Shown: one piece after another, positions 12,069-25,055 of the stretch
Layout of the letters: the number at the start of each line of letters is the position of its first letter
Numbering within the stretch: the first letter of the stretch is position 1
NCBI RefSeq assembly: GCF_009870125.1
Contig: NC_046681.1
Span: 5,283,001 to 5,347,000 of the forward strand
Length of the DNA: 64,000 nucleotides
DNA from: Drosophila pseudoobscura
Lineage: Eukaryota > Arthropoda > Insecta > Diptera > Drosophilidae
Direction of reading: 5' to 3'
The notes under the pieces: generated by a model
The model's input: the letters and a program-made list of their open reading frames with translations, nothing else
Database searches by the model: none
What the model was told of the DNA's origin: nothing
Translations under genes and position numbers: made by a program

Positions 12069-15000
12069 ATGGCACAACAGCAGCAGCAGCAGCAACAACA
12101 ACAACAACAACACCTACAACATCCACACCAAAACACCAACAGCAACAATCAACTGCAACAGCAACAGCAGCAGCTACAACTACAGCTACAGCTACAAGAA
12201 CAGCAAGAACAACAACAACAACAGCTACAGCTACAGCAATACAATAACAATTTCTACAGCCAAAACTATAAGTAAGTTTTAGAGTCACTGGCTGTCCACG
12301 GTCTCTCTCTCTATCTCCCACTCGTTCTGTTTCTCTGTGTCTGTGTCTGTGTCTATTTCTATGCCTATGACTGTTTGTTGTTCGTGTCTCGTGTCTCTGT
12401 TTATGTGTATTGTTCTTAAGCATGTGAAACCAAACCCCGCGCCCCTCCTCCCCACAGCTCTCGGGTGCTTTAAAATACAAATTAAATCAAATACAAACAT
12501 TTGCCATCGCCGGCCCCTGCCCCCTGCCCGCTCCACCCGCACCGCCACGTGCAATATTTGCAAAGAAATATTTGCAGCACCCATAAAGCTGTGCGCATGC
12601 CAAACTGTTGACAAATGCTTGCTTGTTCCTGTCAAACGTCTATGTTTGTATGCACATAGGAGTATGTTAAGCTCTAAAACTGTGAACAGCAGAGTCTTCT
12701 GCTGCTGCGTAGCCGCTAACCGTGCACTTCGGGCTTCAGGCCAAACTTAAAACGCCTCTAAAATAATCCCCAAAAGCTATAGTTCTACTTACTGTACCCC
12801 TTAAATGTTTGTGAAATGCTAATCAATTTGTACCTATTCTTCGATGACATTTCGCTGGTTCTTTTTATATGCATAATAGCTAGATAATATAGAAATATAT
12901 AGAAACTATTTACATGCACATGTATGTACATATACTCTTGCCCATGAGAACTTTCTGTTTGGATCTTAAAATTTGGATCGTTTAAAATTAAAGAAACAAA
13001 TATCATCAATAAGTAACCAATTTGGAATCCGAATTAGATTTTTGCCAGTGATGGCATGGATTTTGTTTGATCGAAATGACGATTGATTTCTAATATTTTC
13101 CATGAGGTTCAGTAGAGGTCCCCTCTCTGCTTTTGTGGTAGCACCAAATTCTTTGCGCTCTGCGGCCACACTGGAACTTTGTGGTGTGTGCCATAATCTC
13201 ACTTTAACCTTTCCGGCAATAATCGTTGTTTATTTTTATCGTGTCCGAGTACTCGCCTGCCAGAAGCCAGCTGCATGCATTTTAATCGTCACCATACAAG
13301 ATATCATCTGAATAAGTTGATCTGAATACTAGGCCCAAATCGGAGACGTAATTCAAAGGCGAAAACCAACCTCCAAACTATACACGCGTGCGTGTACGTG
13401 TGCGTGTTCGTGTGCGTGTGCGTGTGCATGCGTGTGTGCCCTCCCTTATGCACTCACTCGAATGTAAACATGCTTGAGCCCCTGCTTGAGCACAAATCCA
13501 TTGAGCGGCAGGCAAACGCAGGTACTCCCGCCCCCTGACCGCCTCGCGACCGAGTACGAGTACGAACGGACACGAACCGGAGCCCAGGCAAGGCGCCACA
13601 CAGTGCATGTTAAACTGTTTGAGCCTCGGGGGAAAAACACGTGACGTGACTGTTCCTGTTTGTTCGCCTAATGTTTGTTGGTGTTGTTGTTGTTGTTGTT
13701 GTACTGCCTGTGCCATCTGTTTGTTGTTCCAATCGTGTGTTGTTGTTGTTGTTGTTGTTGTTGTTCTAACTGCACCCAAAAATTACGGGGATTAAAACCC
13801 ATACTCGAATCTGTGTCCACTTTCATGTACAATTTTGTTTTGTGTTCTTTCAGCATGGAGGAATACGAGCGACGGAAGCGACGAGAACGTGAGAAAATCG
13901 AACGGCAACAGGGGATACAGATCGATGATCGGGAGACGGCTCTGTTTAGCGAGCCGCGACGGCTGACGGAGGGCGATGCCGAGATCACGGCCGCCCTGGG
14001 GGAGTTCGGCGATGCGAGGGTCTACATCAATCAGTCAACGGTGGGGATTAGTCGGCACGCGCCCGGCGCCGGCAATCCGCGTCTGCAGGCACCGCCGCCG
14101 CCCAAAACCCTCGGCCATTCGCACTCACCCTCGTCCTCCTCCGCCGCCGGCTCCGGCTCCGGCTCAGCCCTGCCCGGCCAGAGCCAGAGCCAGCAGCAGC
14201 AACAGAAGCAGCATTACCAGCAGCAACAGCAGCAGCAGCGACCTCCGGGCTATCTGAAGCAGGCGGACAACAAGCCGCCGTACAACGGACGCGGCGGCTA
14301 CCCGGGGCAGCCCATGAAGAACGATATACCCTCGAGTAGTGGCATGGCCCCGCCCCGGGGACCGCCCAGATCTGGCTCTGGCTCCATCTCAAACTCCAAC
14401 AGCAACTCGTCCAGCGCCACAAACAATGCCACCGGCGGAGCCGCCGGCACGACTCCCCTGGGTCCGCCCTTGTCCACGCAGATGCCCAATGGGCGGGAGA
14501 AATCGTTTCTGGGACCACCGGCGCCAGCGCTCCACAATGGCGCTGGGCTCTTTGTGCCTCCAGCGGCCAGCAAGCGGCCCGGCGGCGGCAGTGGCGCCGG
14601 ACTGCAGCCGCCCCCGCCAGAGGTGAGTCCATGAGATTAATGCCCCGAAAGGGACTGCTTTCTAACTGCTCCTATCCAATCTATCCCTTTCCACCCTCCA
14701 CAGAAGGACATCACCAAGATGATCAGCGAGATGACGAACAGCTTTCGGGTGACGGCCCCTCTGACGTCGATAGCGGCCACTCCGCACGCCCCGACGCGAG
14801 AGAACTACAACCTGAACGGACCCAACACGAACAAGTATGCCTTTGGCCCGATCGGCTCGCCGCCCATCGGCTCCCAGCCCTCGTCCCTGATGGCCCCGCT
14901 GTTCGCCCCCATTGCGCCCATCGCCTCGCCCATTACCTCCCTGCTGACGACCCCGCCACACGCTAGTCAGGGATCCCTAGGCGGCGCGAGCCCCGTGGCG

Positions 15001-18000
15001 CCGCTGCAACAACTGCCGCCGACGCCGCCCAAGGCTGCGGCCGCTCTCTCCCCCACAGCAGCGGCCAAGCCGCTCAAGACGGAGAAGAACCATACGTTGG
15101 AGAAGCAGGATTCATGGTGAGACATGAGAGATTCCTTTCCTTTCGATTTCTAACCGTTCTTATCCGTTTTTGTCACAGCCTCGAGAACGATCTGGAGCTG
15201 TCCGAGTCGGAGGACGAGCAGCGCAAGAAGGAGAGGTGAGAGAGGCTCATGATGGATGCTCGTTGCAGATGCCATAGTAAATGCTCTTAAATATTCCAGC
15301 AGGTCGGCGGGAAACAGCAGCAACAGCTCCGAGTCGGATTCCAGCGAATCGGGCAGCGAGTCGAGCAGCAAGGGAGACCACCAGCAGCAGCACCACCATC
15401 ACAACCATCACCACCAGCAGCAGCAGCAACAACTGCAGCAGCAGCAGCAGCAACAGCTCCTCCAGCAGAAGCAGCAGCATCAGCAGATCCTCCAGCAGCA
15501 GCAGCGACAATTGACGGCGAATGGCAGCAAGAAAAAGTACAGCCACTCGATCATTGCCGGAGGCGGAAGCACAATAAGTGGACTGCTGACGTCCAGTGGG
15601 TTCGGCAGCGGAGGCGCTGGCAATGGCGGATGCTCCACAGCGAGCTCTGGCGGGGGCGGAGGAGGCAGCGGGTCGGGCGGAGGATCGGGCAGCAGCTCGG
15701 GCATCGGGACCATGAGCAGCGGCAGCTCCTCGAACAAGACGCCCTCGCCCACGGAGAGCAACAAGTGGACGCTGAGTCGCTTCTTTCCGAAGCCGGCCAA
15801 CCAGACCAGCTCTGAGAGCGTCTCGCCCGGGAATGTGAGCATGAAGGTGCCTGGCATCCTGCCAGGCGGCGCTCAGATCATACCCGAGTCGATTGAGGTG
15901 ACCACGGCCATTGTGAAGAACGAGAAGATCCACGACGACCACATGGACATGGACGAGGTCGAGGAGGAGGACGAGGATGAGGAGCAACTGCAGCAGCAGC
16001 AGCAGCTGCGCTACGGCGCCGGACTGAGTGTCACCCCCGTGGCGGTGGCCGTCAAGAAGGAAGCCCTGGACGGCGTGGGGGAGATGGGGGGTCTGCCGGC
16101 GATACCAAAAAACCAGATAAAACGGGAAGCGGAGGCCCTGCACTCCGCCGCTCGTCTATCGGACTCCGGGACCAGTGGCAGCGGCAGCACCTCCAGCAGC
16201 AGCAGCAGCTCGGATAGTGCCCCCGGCGAGGTGGTGCCGATGCCGGGCCCCGGCGAGACGCTGCAGCTTCCGGGAGTGCCGGCTGCCATTACGACGGTGA
16301 TGCGGGTGCACCCGACCCTGATGCAGAAGGCTCCGCCAAATAGTGTCACCCTCACGCCCATTCTGCCGCTCCCCGCCTCGCCCAAGCAGCGCCAGAAGAA
16401 GCCGCGCAAGAAGAAGCCCGCCACCAGCGCCCCCATTCTGGACTCCAGCGACGATGATGACCCGCCGGCTGCCAAGCATGCCCTAGAATTGTCCGCCGCC
16501 GCTGCAGCTGCGGCTCAGGCCCAGGCCACGGCCACTGTTCCGCCGCTGGCCGTGAAGAAGGGACGCGGCAGGCCTAGGAAGCAGCAGCAGAGTGGCGGCA
16601 GTGGGAACCTGAGCAGTGCCTCGGCCGGCAGCAGCTCCCAGACGAAGGGACCCACGCTGACGGCCGCCAAGAAGCCGCTGGTCAAAGGCCCCGCCATGGC
16701 CAATTCGAGGAAACGAGACCATTCCAGTCAGAGCAGCTCCAACGGCAACACACCCACAAAGAAGCTAGCCATGGGCACGGGCACAGGCACAGGCACAGGC
16801 ACGGCCATGGCAGTGCCCATGACAGTGATACCATCCGGTCCGGCCAATGCCAGTGCGGTGGCAGCGGCCAGCAGCAGCTCCGACGAGGACAGCTCGTCGA
16901 GTACCGGTTCCACTGGCTCCAAGTCGAGCAGCTCCTCCAGCAGCAGCGACGACACAGAGACCACCCAGAACATAAAGTGTCGGATCGTGAAACTGAACAA
17001 AACGGGAGCAGTGCCGCCCCTGGCCCGCTTGGGAGCTGTTGCTAGCGCGGGTGCGGGTGCGGGTGCGGGTGCAGGGGCCAGTGGGAGCAGTTCCCCGAGC
17101 AGCAGCAGCAGCGAGCCCGAGGATCATCTGGTCATGAGCACGGTCAGCGCCCTGCCTATGGCCCAGCAGTTGATGCAGCCGTACAAGCCGCGAGCCGTCA
17201 GCCAGCACAGCCAGCACAGTCAGCAGCTGAGCAGCTCCGAGTGCTCTTCGTCGAGCGGCAGCAGTACCAGCGGCGACGAGGACGAGGCCAAGCGGGAGAA
17301 GGAGCGGGAGCGCAAGCGGAAGAGCGACAAGAACAAGATCAGCACGCTGACGCGCATCTTCAATCCCAAGGAGGGGGGCGCCAAGAAGCAAGGCCAGGTG
17401 GTGATCATGGACCAGTCGGAGGAGCAGCAGCAGGTCAAGGTCGGCGACTCCTCCTCCCAGCCAGTCCCAGTCCAAAACGCGGCGATAGCCAAGCTCCGCA
17501 TGACGCCCACCCAGCAGCAGCAGCAGCAGCAGCTGGGCGCAGGTCTGGCCTCCCCGGCACGGACCACGACCCCGCATTTGACATCGCTGATATGCAAGAT
17601 TGACCTCAGCAAGCTCTCCCGCGAGCGGATCATGCGGCTGAAGAAGCTCACACCCTCCCAGCAGAACGGACATCTGACGCCCAAAGATCTGGTCACGATC
17701 CAGACACAGGGACAGTCACAGCCCGTACAGGTTTCGGCCCCGCATTTAACACCCAACGGCTATGCCGGAGATGGGCATGGGCATGGGCATGGGCATGGAC
17801 ATGGGCATGGGCAGGGGCAGGTGCAGGGGCATCTGCTGCCTGCAAAGGTGAAGCACGAGCATCCGCATCCGGTCAAGCCGGAGCCAGAGCTGGATGCCGG
17901 CTACGAGAGCAAGTTCAAGCCCGGCAACGTGAAGCAAGAGTTCCAGCTGAAGCAAGAGAGGGATCGTGAGCGGGAGAGGGAAAGGGATCGGGATCGAGAG

Positions 18001-19802
18001 CGGGAGCGGGAGAGAGAACGGGACCGGGAACGAGAGCGGGAACAGCCAACAGGAGGACGTCGGCGCAAGCGCAGCTCCAGCTCCAGTTCGAGTCCGTACA
18101 AGGAGAAGAAGCGGAAAAAGGAGAAGTCCGACCATCTGCAGATCAGCAAGGACCAGCTGCTGCCGGTGCCTGTCCTGCTGCCTTCCAACAACCACGAGCG
18201 AATATCCTGCCACGAGCGGTTGTCTTTTGACAAGCTTCAGCTGCTTCATGAAGACGCTGCTGCCGTCGCCGCTGCCGCTGCCGCTGTCTCTGCCCCGAAC
18301 GGTAGTCCCAGCAAGAAGCTGCTGGTCATGTCACCGCTACCGCCTCCACCAACAGCCGTAGTCGTGCCCCCCGCCGTTGTGGCGCCCTCCACATGCAGCG
18401 AAGCTGTGCAGACGACTCCCCCGTCGGCAGCAGCAACGGCCACAGCGGCCACATCCACGACGGGGACCTCAACGGCTCCACCGGTGCCGGTCACGCGTCT
18501 CATATATCGATCCTACTTCGATCGTGAGGAAGAGCCCCACAGCGATGACCACAGGTAAGAGTCCTTCATGATAATCAATGTGTTCAGCCGTACTGACTCC
18601 TGTTGTTTCTCTCCAACTGAAACTCCAACCCGTAGAAAAAACAATCAGTTCCTGGTGGAGGCCGTCAACCGGAAGCATGCTGCCGACTCGGAACGCGACT
18701 CCTTCAATCAGGTCACCCTCTATTTGGAAGCCGTTGTCTACTTCCTCCTTACCGCCGATTCCATGGAACGCAGCAGCTCTGAGCAGGCCACATGGACCAT
18801 ATACAAGGACACCCTGTCGCTAATTAAGTGAGTAATGTGTGCCAAAAATGAAAGGGAACGATACCCTTGGTTCCTTCGTAACGTATTAAATGTGTTCCTT
18901 TTTGTTTCAGATTCATTTCCTCCAAGTTTCGGCCCTACCAGCAGTCAACGAACGGACAGCACGAAACGCACAACAAAGTGGCCATACTAAGGTGAGTCGA
19001 TGGGGTCTCCTCTCCCCCTTTTCCCTAACCAAATCCAGAAAGAAATTCTATCTTGGATGGAGGTGGCTATGCATAACCGTGCTGTACGATTGCGGACAGA
19101 TCCTTCCTTACCTGTCTAAGATATTCTTTGTTCCTGGAACTCGCTCTATATTCGTGCTAATCATTTTCCATTCAATCTGTTCGCTGTCTCCAGCTTGCGC
19201 TGCCAGTCGTTGATATCGCTTAAGTTGTACAAGCTGCGACGGACGAATTGTCGCACTGTCATCAACAGCCTAACGGAGTTCTTTCGCACCGGCAGGGGGG
19301 ACATTGTCAATGGCAATACGCCGTCCTCCATATCACCATCGAACTCGGTGGGCTCACAGGTAAGAATCGAATTCAAATGCAGCCATAATGGCATTGATCT
19401 GACTCTTTCGGCATTGCAGGGCTCCGGTTCGAATACGCCGCCAGGAAAAATAGTGCCTCAAGAAATACACACTCAGCTGTCGAAGCAGAATGAGTATCTG
19501 ACCTATGTGAATAGTGCTCACGAGTTGTGGGATCAAGCCGATCGACTGGTGCGCACAGGCAATCATATAGGTGAGTGGATAAGAGGATGAGAGAGAGAGA
19601 GAGAGAGAGCTGGAGAGAGTCGAAAGTAATCGAATCAATGCCACTCCACACAGATTTCTTCCGCGAACTGGATCACGAGAATGGCCCGCTGACGCTGCAT
19701 AGCACCATGCCTGAGGTGTTTCGATATGTGCAGGCGGGCCTCAAGACGCTCAGGGATGCTGTGTCGCATCCGACGCAACAGACGCTGCATCAGTCGCACT
19801 AA
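12069..19802 (+). CDS. lilli: Lilliputian, AF4/FMR2 family transcription elongation scaffold
   Basis: Ten coding exons: 12069-12271, 13854-14622, 14704-15116, 15179-15235, 15303-18554, 18636-18827, 18911-18991, 19194-19359, 19420-19570, 19654-19802. They total 5433 nt, or 1810 residues plus stop; every junction keeps frame and has GT-AG borders. The protein starts with polyglutamine, then the AF4 N-terminal homology region from Met69 ([19 protein letters not shown]). Next come Ser-rich and acidic stretches, an AT-hook (GRGRPRK, about residue 901), an Arg-Asp/Arg-Glu repeat (about 1366-1395) and the conserved C-terminal homology domain (exons 6-10). Lilli is the single Drosophila AF4/FMR2 protein and is known as the scaffold of the nuclear super elongation complex with P-TEFb, acting in segmentation and cell growth. 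The internal ATG at 13856 could serve isoforms that skip exon 1. Assignment rests on near-identical long blocks to D. melanogaster Lilli as I recall it. Confidence 0.96.
13383..13440. repeat. GTGCGT-type repeat in lilli intron 1
   Basis: Imperfect alternation of GTGCGT, GTACGT and GTTCGT units in the first coding intron. Confidence 0.7.
13739..13763. repeat. (GTT)n microsatellite in lilli intron 1
   Basis: Run of GTT/TTG trinucleotides; a second run lies at about 13679-13700. Both are just upstream of the acceptor at 13853. Confidence 0.75.
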
Positions 19803-19904
19803 CGACAGCAGGAACAGCCGCAAAGGGAACGACAGCGGAACCAGAAGCAGAAGCTGAAACAGAAACAGAAACAGAAACATAAACACCACCACCAAACGTG
19901 TCTA

Positions 19905-19910
19905 AATAAA
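19905..19910 (+). terminator. lilli: Proximal polyadenylation signal of lilli
   Basis: AATAAA about 100 nt after the stop codon. Confidence 0.45.
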
Positions 19911-21734
19911 AGTCAGGCCAAATTAGCAACTATTATACACTACAAGCTACTAATTTAGTTAATCAAGAAACACTACACGCAATGAAAAGAAACGAAACTA
20001 AACGGAATAATCCAAGAACCTTCCAACAGAACAGCAAGGAGAGAACCAACCAACCAACCAACCAATCAACCAATCAACCACAACACAACAAATAATTTGT
20101 TAATAATTTATAGTTTTATATGTATGTATGTATGTAATTTGTATATGCACACCAATTACTTATTTCCTTATGCTCAATTTTCGATTGTTTTTTGTAAGCA
20201 TGTTAAGCTTTATATTTATGCCTAGTTTTAATTGATATTACCTACCACACACACACACACACACAAACACACACCACACCACACTAAAAGTTTAATTAGC
20301 TTTATGTCTAGACCGTAAGCTCCACCAAACAACAAGTAAGAAAAAAGTAAACTGACCCTGCCCCTGACTCCCGTTTATGCCCGATTGTACTACCTGTAAC
20401 CCACATGATGAACATTTTAGTTGAATTTTGTTTTCGTATGCGTCAAAAGCAAAGAAAAAGAATGCCTTTTATAATTGTTTAAGTTTTAGTTAATTTTTTC
20501 TTTGCATTGCATTGCATTGGTAAAGAGAATCGATCGCGTTAGCCAATATATTTGTATATGCATATTATCGCATCTACATATTTAAAGCAACACGTTATAG
20601 TTATAAATTCCTTGTAATATTTTTGATTATTAATTATGTTTAGTGCAACTATTCTATTGATTTAAAAGTAATTTTTTTAAAGCAATCACAACAACGTTTC
20701 TAGAACAAAATACATGAAATGAAGGAAAATAAGATATATATTTATATATATATATGGCAAATATATCAGCGTATATGGAAATTTAACTTTTGTTTTTTTA
20801 CTTTGGTTTTACTTTGGATATGATTTACATCACTAATTATATTATGTATGTTTAGTATGAATACGAATAAAATCGTGACACCCTACCCTACCAGCACCTA
20901 CCACCGCTCCACGAACCGAATCATCTTACCCACACTTTGGATCCACATTCGACCTAAACTTAATGGGTGCCTCAAGACTCTCACACAGACGCAACAAAAA
21001 ATAGTGCATTAGTAGAATTAAACGAGTTAAAATCAATTGAAATAGACTTGCCCTCAAATCGATATACTTATACATATATTAACTGTACATATAGCAGCCT
21101 ATATACACTCGAACATATACAACATACGATATACATAGGTATATATACATATATATTTTTAATATGCCAAACAAAAGCGGAATGCAATAAACTACTTTAA
21201 GCCGAATCGAATCCAATCAGCCAGCACAGACCCCCACAGATCGAACACCGTACAACCTAGAGAGGGGTGTGCGATGGTGGGGTGGGGTGGGGGTCTTTAC
21301 AAAGTGCTGGCTGCGTTTTGTTGTTGACTCTTTTTTGGCATAGAACGAGAAGCGAAATCGAAAACGAAAACCACGAAAATCAAAGCGAAAACGTATGTAA
21401 CGAAAAACCAAAATGAAAACTCTATTAAATAATATTATTAAACATGGTTCTGGGGAAACAAAGCATTTCACTTTCAACAAATGAAACAAAATACAACAAC
21501 CAATTGAATTATAGGCAAATTTTAAGTTGACGAACACGAACACTTGAACCGATGATGAAGGGGGGAAGAGTGGTAAAGTGAAAAAGTGGAAGCGCAATTT
21601 TATTGTGCAATGCAACTAAGTGTAATTATTATAGATTTAATGTACATATGCATTGTTAATAATTATCAAATGCTGTATATAAAATAGTAGTACACGGAGA
21701 CACAGCCTATAAATGCATAGTTCATACGTACATG

Positions 21735-21759
21735 CATACATACATACATACATACATAT
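21735..21759. repeat. (ACAT)n microsatellite
   Basis: Tetranucleotide run of about six units in the lilli 3' UTR, within a longer AT-rich ATAC/ATAT segment. Confidence 0.75.
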
Positions 21760-22545
21760 AGACACATACATACGTACGTACATATGCATAGAGATGAGAT
21801 GCATACAAATCCACATTTATATACTGGCATACACGACATACATATATGAAGACAAACAACAAATATACATGCATATATATAAATATATATATATATTTTT
21901 ATATATATACAGATACAGATGAGATACAACTAAACGACATAGTAATTATACATAGTTAAATTTTTTCAAAACGACAAGATCAACTTGCAGCAATAAGCAA
22001 CAGCAAAACACCAACAACAACAACAACCACAAAACAAAACAAAAAACAAAAACAAAAATAACCAACAAACGAAATGCGCCTAGAAATAGTTAATAATTAT
22101 ATTTTGTTAAGCGTTATTCTAGTGAAAACAAGAACAAAAACAAACAAAAAAAAATACAAAGAAAAGAAAAGAAATCGAGAAAACCACAGAATTAAGTTTT
22201 AGGCTCTGGCCATTATTCGAATGAGAAGCAACGGCAGACACCAAAACGAATGCAAACACGAAGTTGTTCATTAACAAAGTAAACGTAAAAGTAACGGTAA
22301 TGGTAATGGTAATGGTAACGATAAAAGTAAAGCTAAATCATATATATTTTGTACAAATATAATTAAAAAACAAAAAAAGAAGAAAACCAAAACCAAAATA
22401 AAAGTAAAACAAAAACAAAAACAAAAACAACCGCGGCAGCAGGCAGCAGCTAAACCAAGTACACTTATTAAAGTTTAAGCAACAACAACAACAAAACAAC
22501 CAATTTAATATGCAATTACCGTAACAGTAGTTGATAAATCAAACG

Positions 22546-22551
22546 AATAAA
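22546..22551 (+). terminator. lilli: Distal polyadenylation signal candidate of lilli
   Basis: AATAAA near the end of the AT-rich 3' UTR, just before the sequence composition changes. Confidence 0.4.
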
Positions 22552-22914
22552 ACATCAAAAATTGTAACATTTAATAACGCCCACCCCCCGCAAAGTCGTT
22601 TCATTTTGTCATTTCCGCGGTGCTGTACTCGTACCTGGGATGGATTATATTGGGGCGGTCCGAAATGTGTCCAGCCCGACAACGAAGACGCCTCCTACGC
22701 TAACCCAACTTTAGGTCCAAAATTTCAGCCACAGCGATACTATAGTTATATTCTAACAATCGCTTAACTAAGTCGATATCAGTGCTTTCGTAAAAATGGA
22801 AAAACCGAGATGGATGCTGTTTATGGGGACCTTTATCCTTACCATAATTTGCAGCTGTAAACTTTTGTGCTGCGGAATTTATGCGTCGACATACGAGCCT
22901 AGTAAATGACACAA

Positions 22915-23640
22915 TTTCGAGACGCCCAAAAATTGTGATCAGTGACGAAAACATCGCCAAGCTTATCCAAATTGTTCTACATCGGCAAGTCTAAAGACTT
23001 CGTTTGTCATATTTTCAACAACGAATTCGAATTGAAAAAGCTCTCGGGACGTTGGGTTCCGCGTTTGCTCACTGCGTTTGCTCACTTTTGATCAAAAGCG
23101 CTTTCGAAAAAATATTGCAAGTGTTTCTTGGCGATGTTGACGCGTAATAAATCAGAGTTTTAATAACTGTGGCTGAAACATGGATACACCACTATACTTC
23201 AGAAACAAAATCCCAACCAAAACAGTGGACCAGCGACAAAGATGTCAAACAACATTGCAAAACAGCGCAAACTGTTATTTCAGTTCGATTATCTGGAGAA
23301 AGGAAAAACGGCCCGAATTGCAAAAGAAACTAATTTTGTTGCAGCATGATAATGCACCTTCCTATACATCAGCAGTTGCCATGGCCTTGAATTGACCATA
23401 AATTCCGCTTTGAATTACTTCAGCCCCTCCCTACCCTTTCAGACCTAGCACCAAGTGACTTCTTTTAATTCGCTAAGCTTAAAGTTGCGCTTTTCAAACA
23501 GAAATCGTCCTCAAATGAGGAGGCTTCTTGCTGCACTATCGATGCTTTCGTCTACAGACAATAGATAGAGCAACAGCTGATCGCCTCCGAATTCAATTAT
23601 GTACTCTCTTAGTGTCCGTCAGTCGACGTTTAAAAATCTT
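22915..23640 (+). pseudogene. Decayed mariner-family transposase
   Basis: Fragments in several frames follow the order of mariner transposases. They include a GRPK-like stretch ending in VISDENI (about 22925), a RWVP block with LLT (about 23053), a WIHHY-like remnant at about 23180 ending in FRNKIP, then LLQHDNAPSYTS (about 23340-23375) carrying the second catalytic Asp, and LAPSDF (about 23440-23466) in a shifted frame. Stops and frameshifts interrupt it throughout, so no active protein can be made. No terminal inverted repeats were found with confidence. This is an old copy of a mariner element downstream of lilli. Confidence 0.8.
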
Positions 23641-24850
23641 AAAACGTAAAGACATTGATGGAAATGGCCATTGCCAGATATTTTCCTTGCGATGAATAGT
23701 CGCTCCAGCTGCGATCAAATGTCGAAAAATAGAATAGAAAAAAATAAATACAAGCCTCTATTGGTTTTGATAGTTTTGAGTGCAACAAACTGCTCTGCAA
23801 ACCGACTTTTTCTGATAGCTTTGGGGCTTTAGAAATGTTAAATGAATTACGGTTTTTTTTTGTATGGTAAGGTTTTTGAAACAAAATTTGTTAAAACTGT
23901 TATTTTTAGTAATGTTTTTTTCAGAGGCTGGGCTTTTTTTCACGTAACTTAAGATCTTATATATTATTGTACTTGACTTTACAATTCTGAAAAGCTGATA
24001 AATGCAGCCTTAAGCCGGATCCAAACAATGTGTAGCTTCAGCTTACCGTCTGGTAACTATAAAGCTTTTAAATGTCAAATTGATATTTTTCAGTTTCAAT
24101 TCTCTTAAGGCTTTTATTAGAAAACATTCTGCCTTAATCTAACTGGCGACGAGGATTAACAAATAAAAGAAGAAACCTACACAAGCACCACGTTTAATCG
24201 AGCATACAGAATTTAAACGCTCAAAATATTTCAAAAGAAGAAGAAGTATATAGTCGCACATGGCTCAGAACATTACTGTACTTAGTGTATTACTTCTAGA
24301 CAAGCAAGTACACCCCGGGGTCTTCGACTCTGGCGTTCAACCGCAGCCGCGTCATCATTAGTCAGCCAGCCCAGATGTGTCATACTTCCGTATCAAATTT
24401 AAAATAATTTGTGCATTTCTCGAATGCGAATGCAAAGAAAATATGTACGTACTTGCAGTGTTGTCTTGTCTTTGAAGGGAAACATAATTTCAAAATTAAT
24501 GCTCAAGTATACCTAGTTATATGTCATTAACGTCCATAATCATCGGTAATATACAATATATATGTTATTATATAATATCGTACCACACCATACAATATAC
24601 ATATAAGTATAGATGGTACATACTTGTATATATGTAGTACTTATGCACAGTGATTACCCTAATGGACAATTAGGAAAATACTAATTTCAAGTCAATTATG
24701 AAATGAAGAAAACAGAAACCAAACAGCATTCGAATCTCTGAAAACGAACAGAGCATACAATCAAATATTTCTGTGAGGACATCGCAGAGCCGAAGACCCT
24801 GGGATTTATTCAGTAAGGTTCGTTTGCGACATGTTCGGGTATGAACTGAC
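23641..24850. other. Intergenic, no gene seen
   Basis: AT-rich spacer between the mariner fossil and the F-box/LRR gene. Short open frames on the minus strand (for example 23639-23943) have no recognisable domain. The only notable element is the first direct-repeat copy at 23991-24044. Confidence 0.6.
23991..24044 (+). repeat. Left copy of 54-bp direct repeat
   Basis: This 54-bp segment aligns without gaps to 26411-26464, with 44 of 54 positions identical. The best-kept parts are GATAAATGCAGC and GCTTCAGCTT. The two copies bracket the F-box/LRR gene. Confidence 0.65.
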
Positions 24851-24855
24851 ACAAC

Positions 24856-24866
24856 TATATATACTG
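24856..24866 (+). promoter_or_regulatory. Putative TATA box of the F-box/LRR gene
   Basis: The sequence CTATATATACTG lies about 190 nt upstream of the chosen ATG. A start site about 30 nt further on would fall near 24890. The 20 nt from 24858 to 24877 recur with one mismatch in the loop of the hairpin at 55776-55938. Confidence 0.35.
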
Positions 24867-25055
24867 AATGGTTAGTGGATAACCCCAGACAACGTCAACC
24901 CGTGACGAGAGCTGCTGACGATCACGCAGTTGTCCAGACTTTACGAGAACGATCCATCCATCCATTATGTAGGTAATCGCCAGATACATATGTATATTCA
25001 TTTCCAGTCAGACTTCCCATCCAAATACACTACAGAAGATAGCACAAGAAGCGAA

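Larger units (their letters stand above)
19803..22560 (+). other. lilli: lilli 3' UTR (putative, about 2.75 kb)
   Basis: After the stop codon there is AT-rich DNA with CA, ATGT and GGTAAT short repeats and no coding potential. Several AATAAA signals are present, the first at 19905-19910 and the last convincing one at 22546-22551, followed by a sharp change of composition at about 22570. I infer alternative short and long 3' ends. Confidence 0.55.

Noticed and set aside
11885-12282. Plus-strand frames overlapping the lilli start
   Set aside because: They are alternative readings of the CAA/CAG repeat; the frame starting at 12069 splices perfectly into the conserved lilli exon 2.
15247-18503. 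Long open frames on the minus strand and in other plus frames across the large lilli exon
   Set aside because: They are shadows of CAG, GGC and AGC repeats of the coding exon; their products are poly-Leu/Ala/Arg with no domain.
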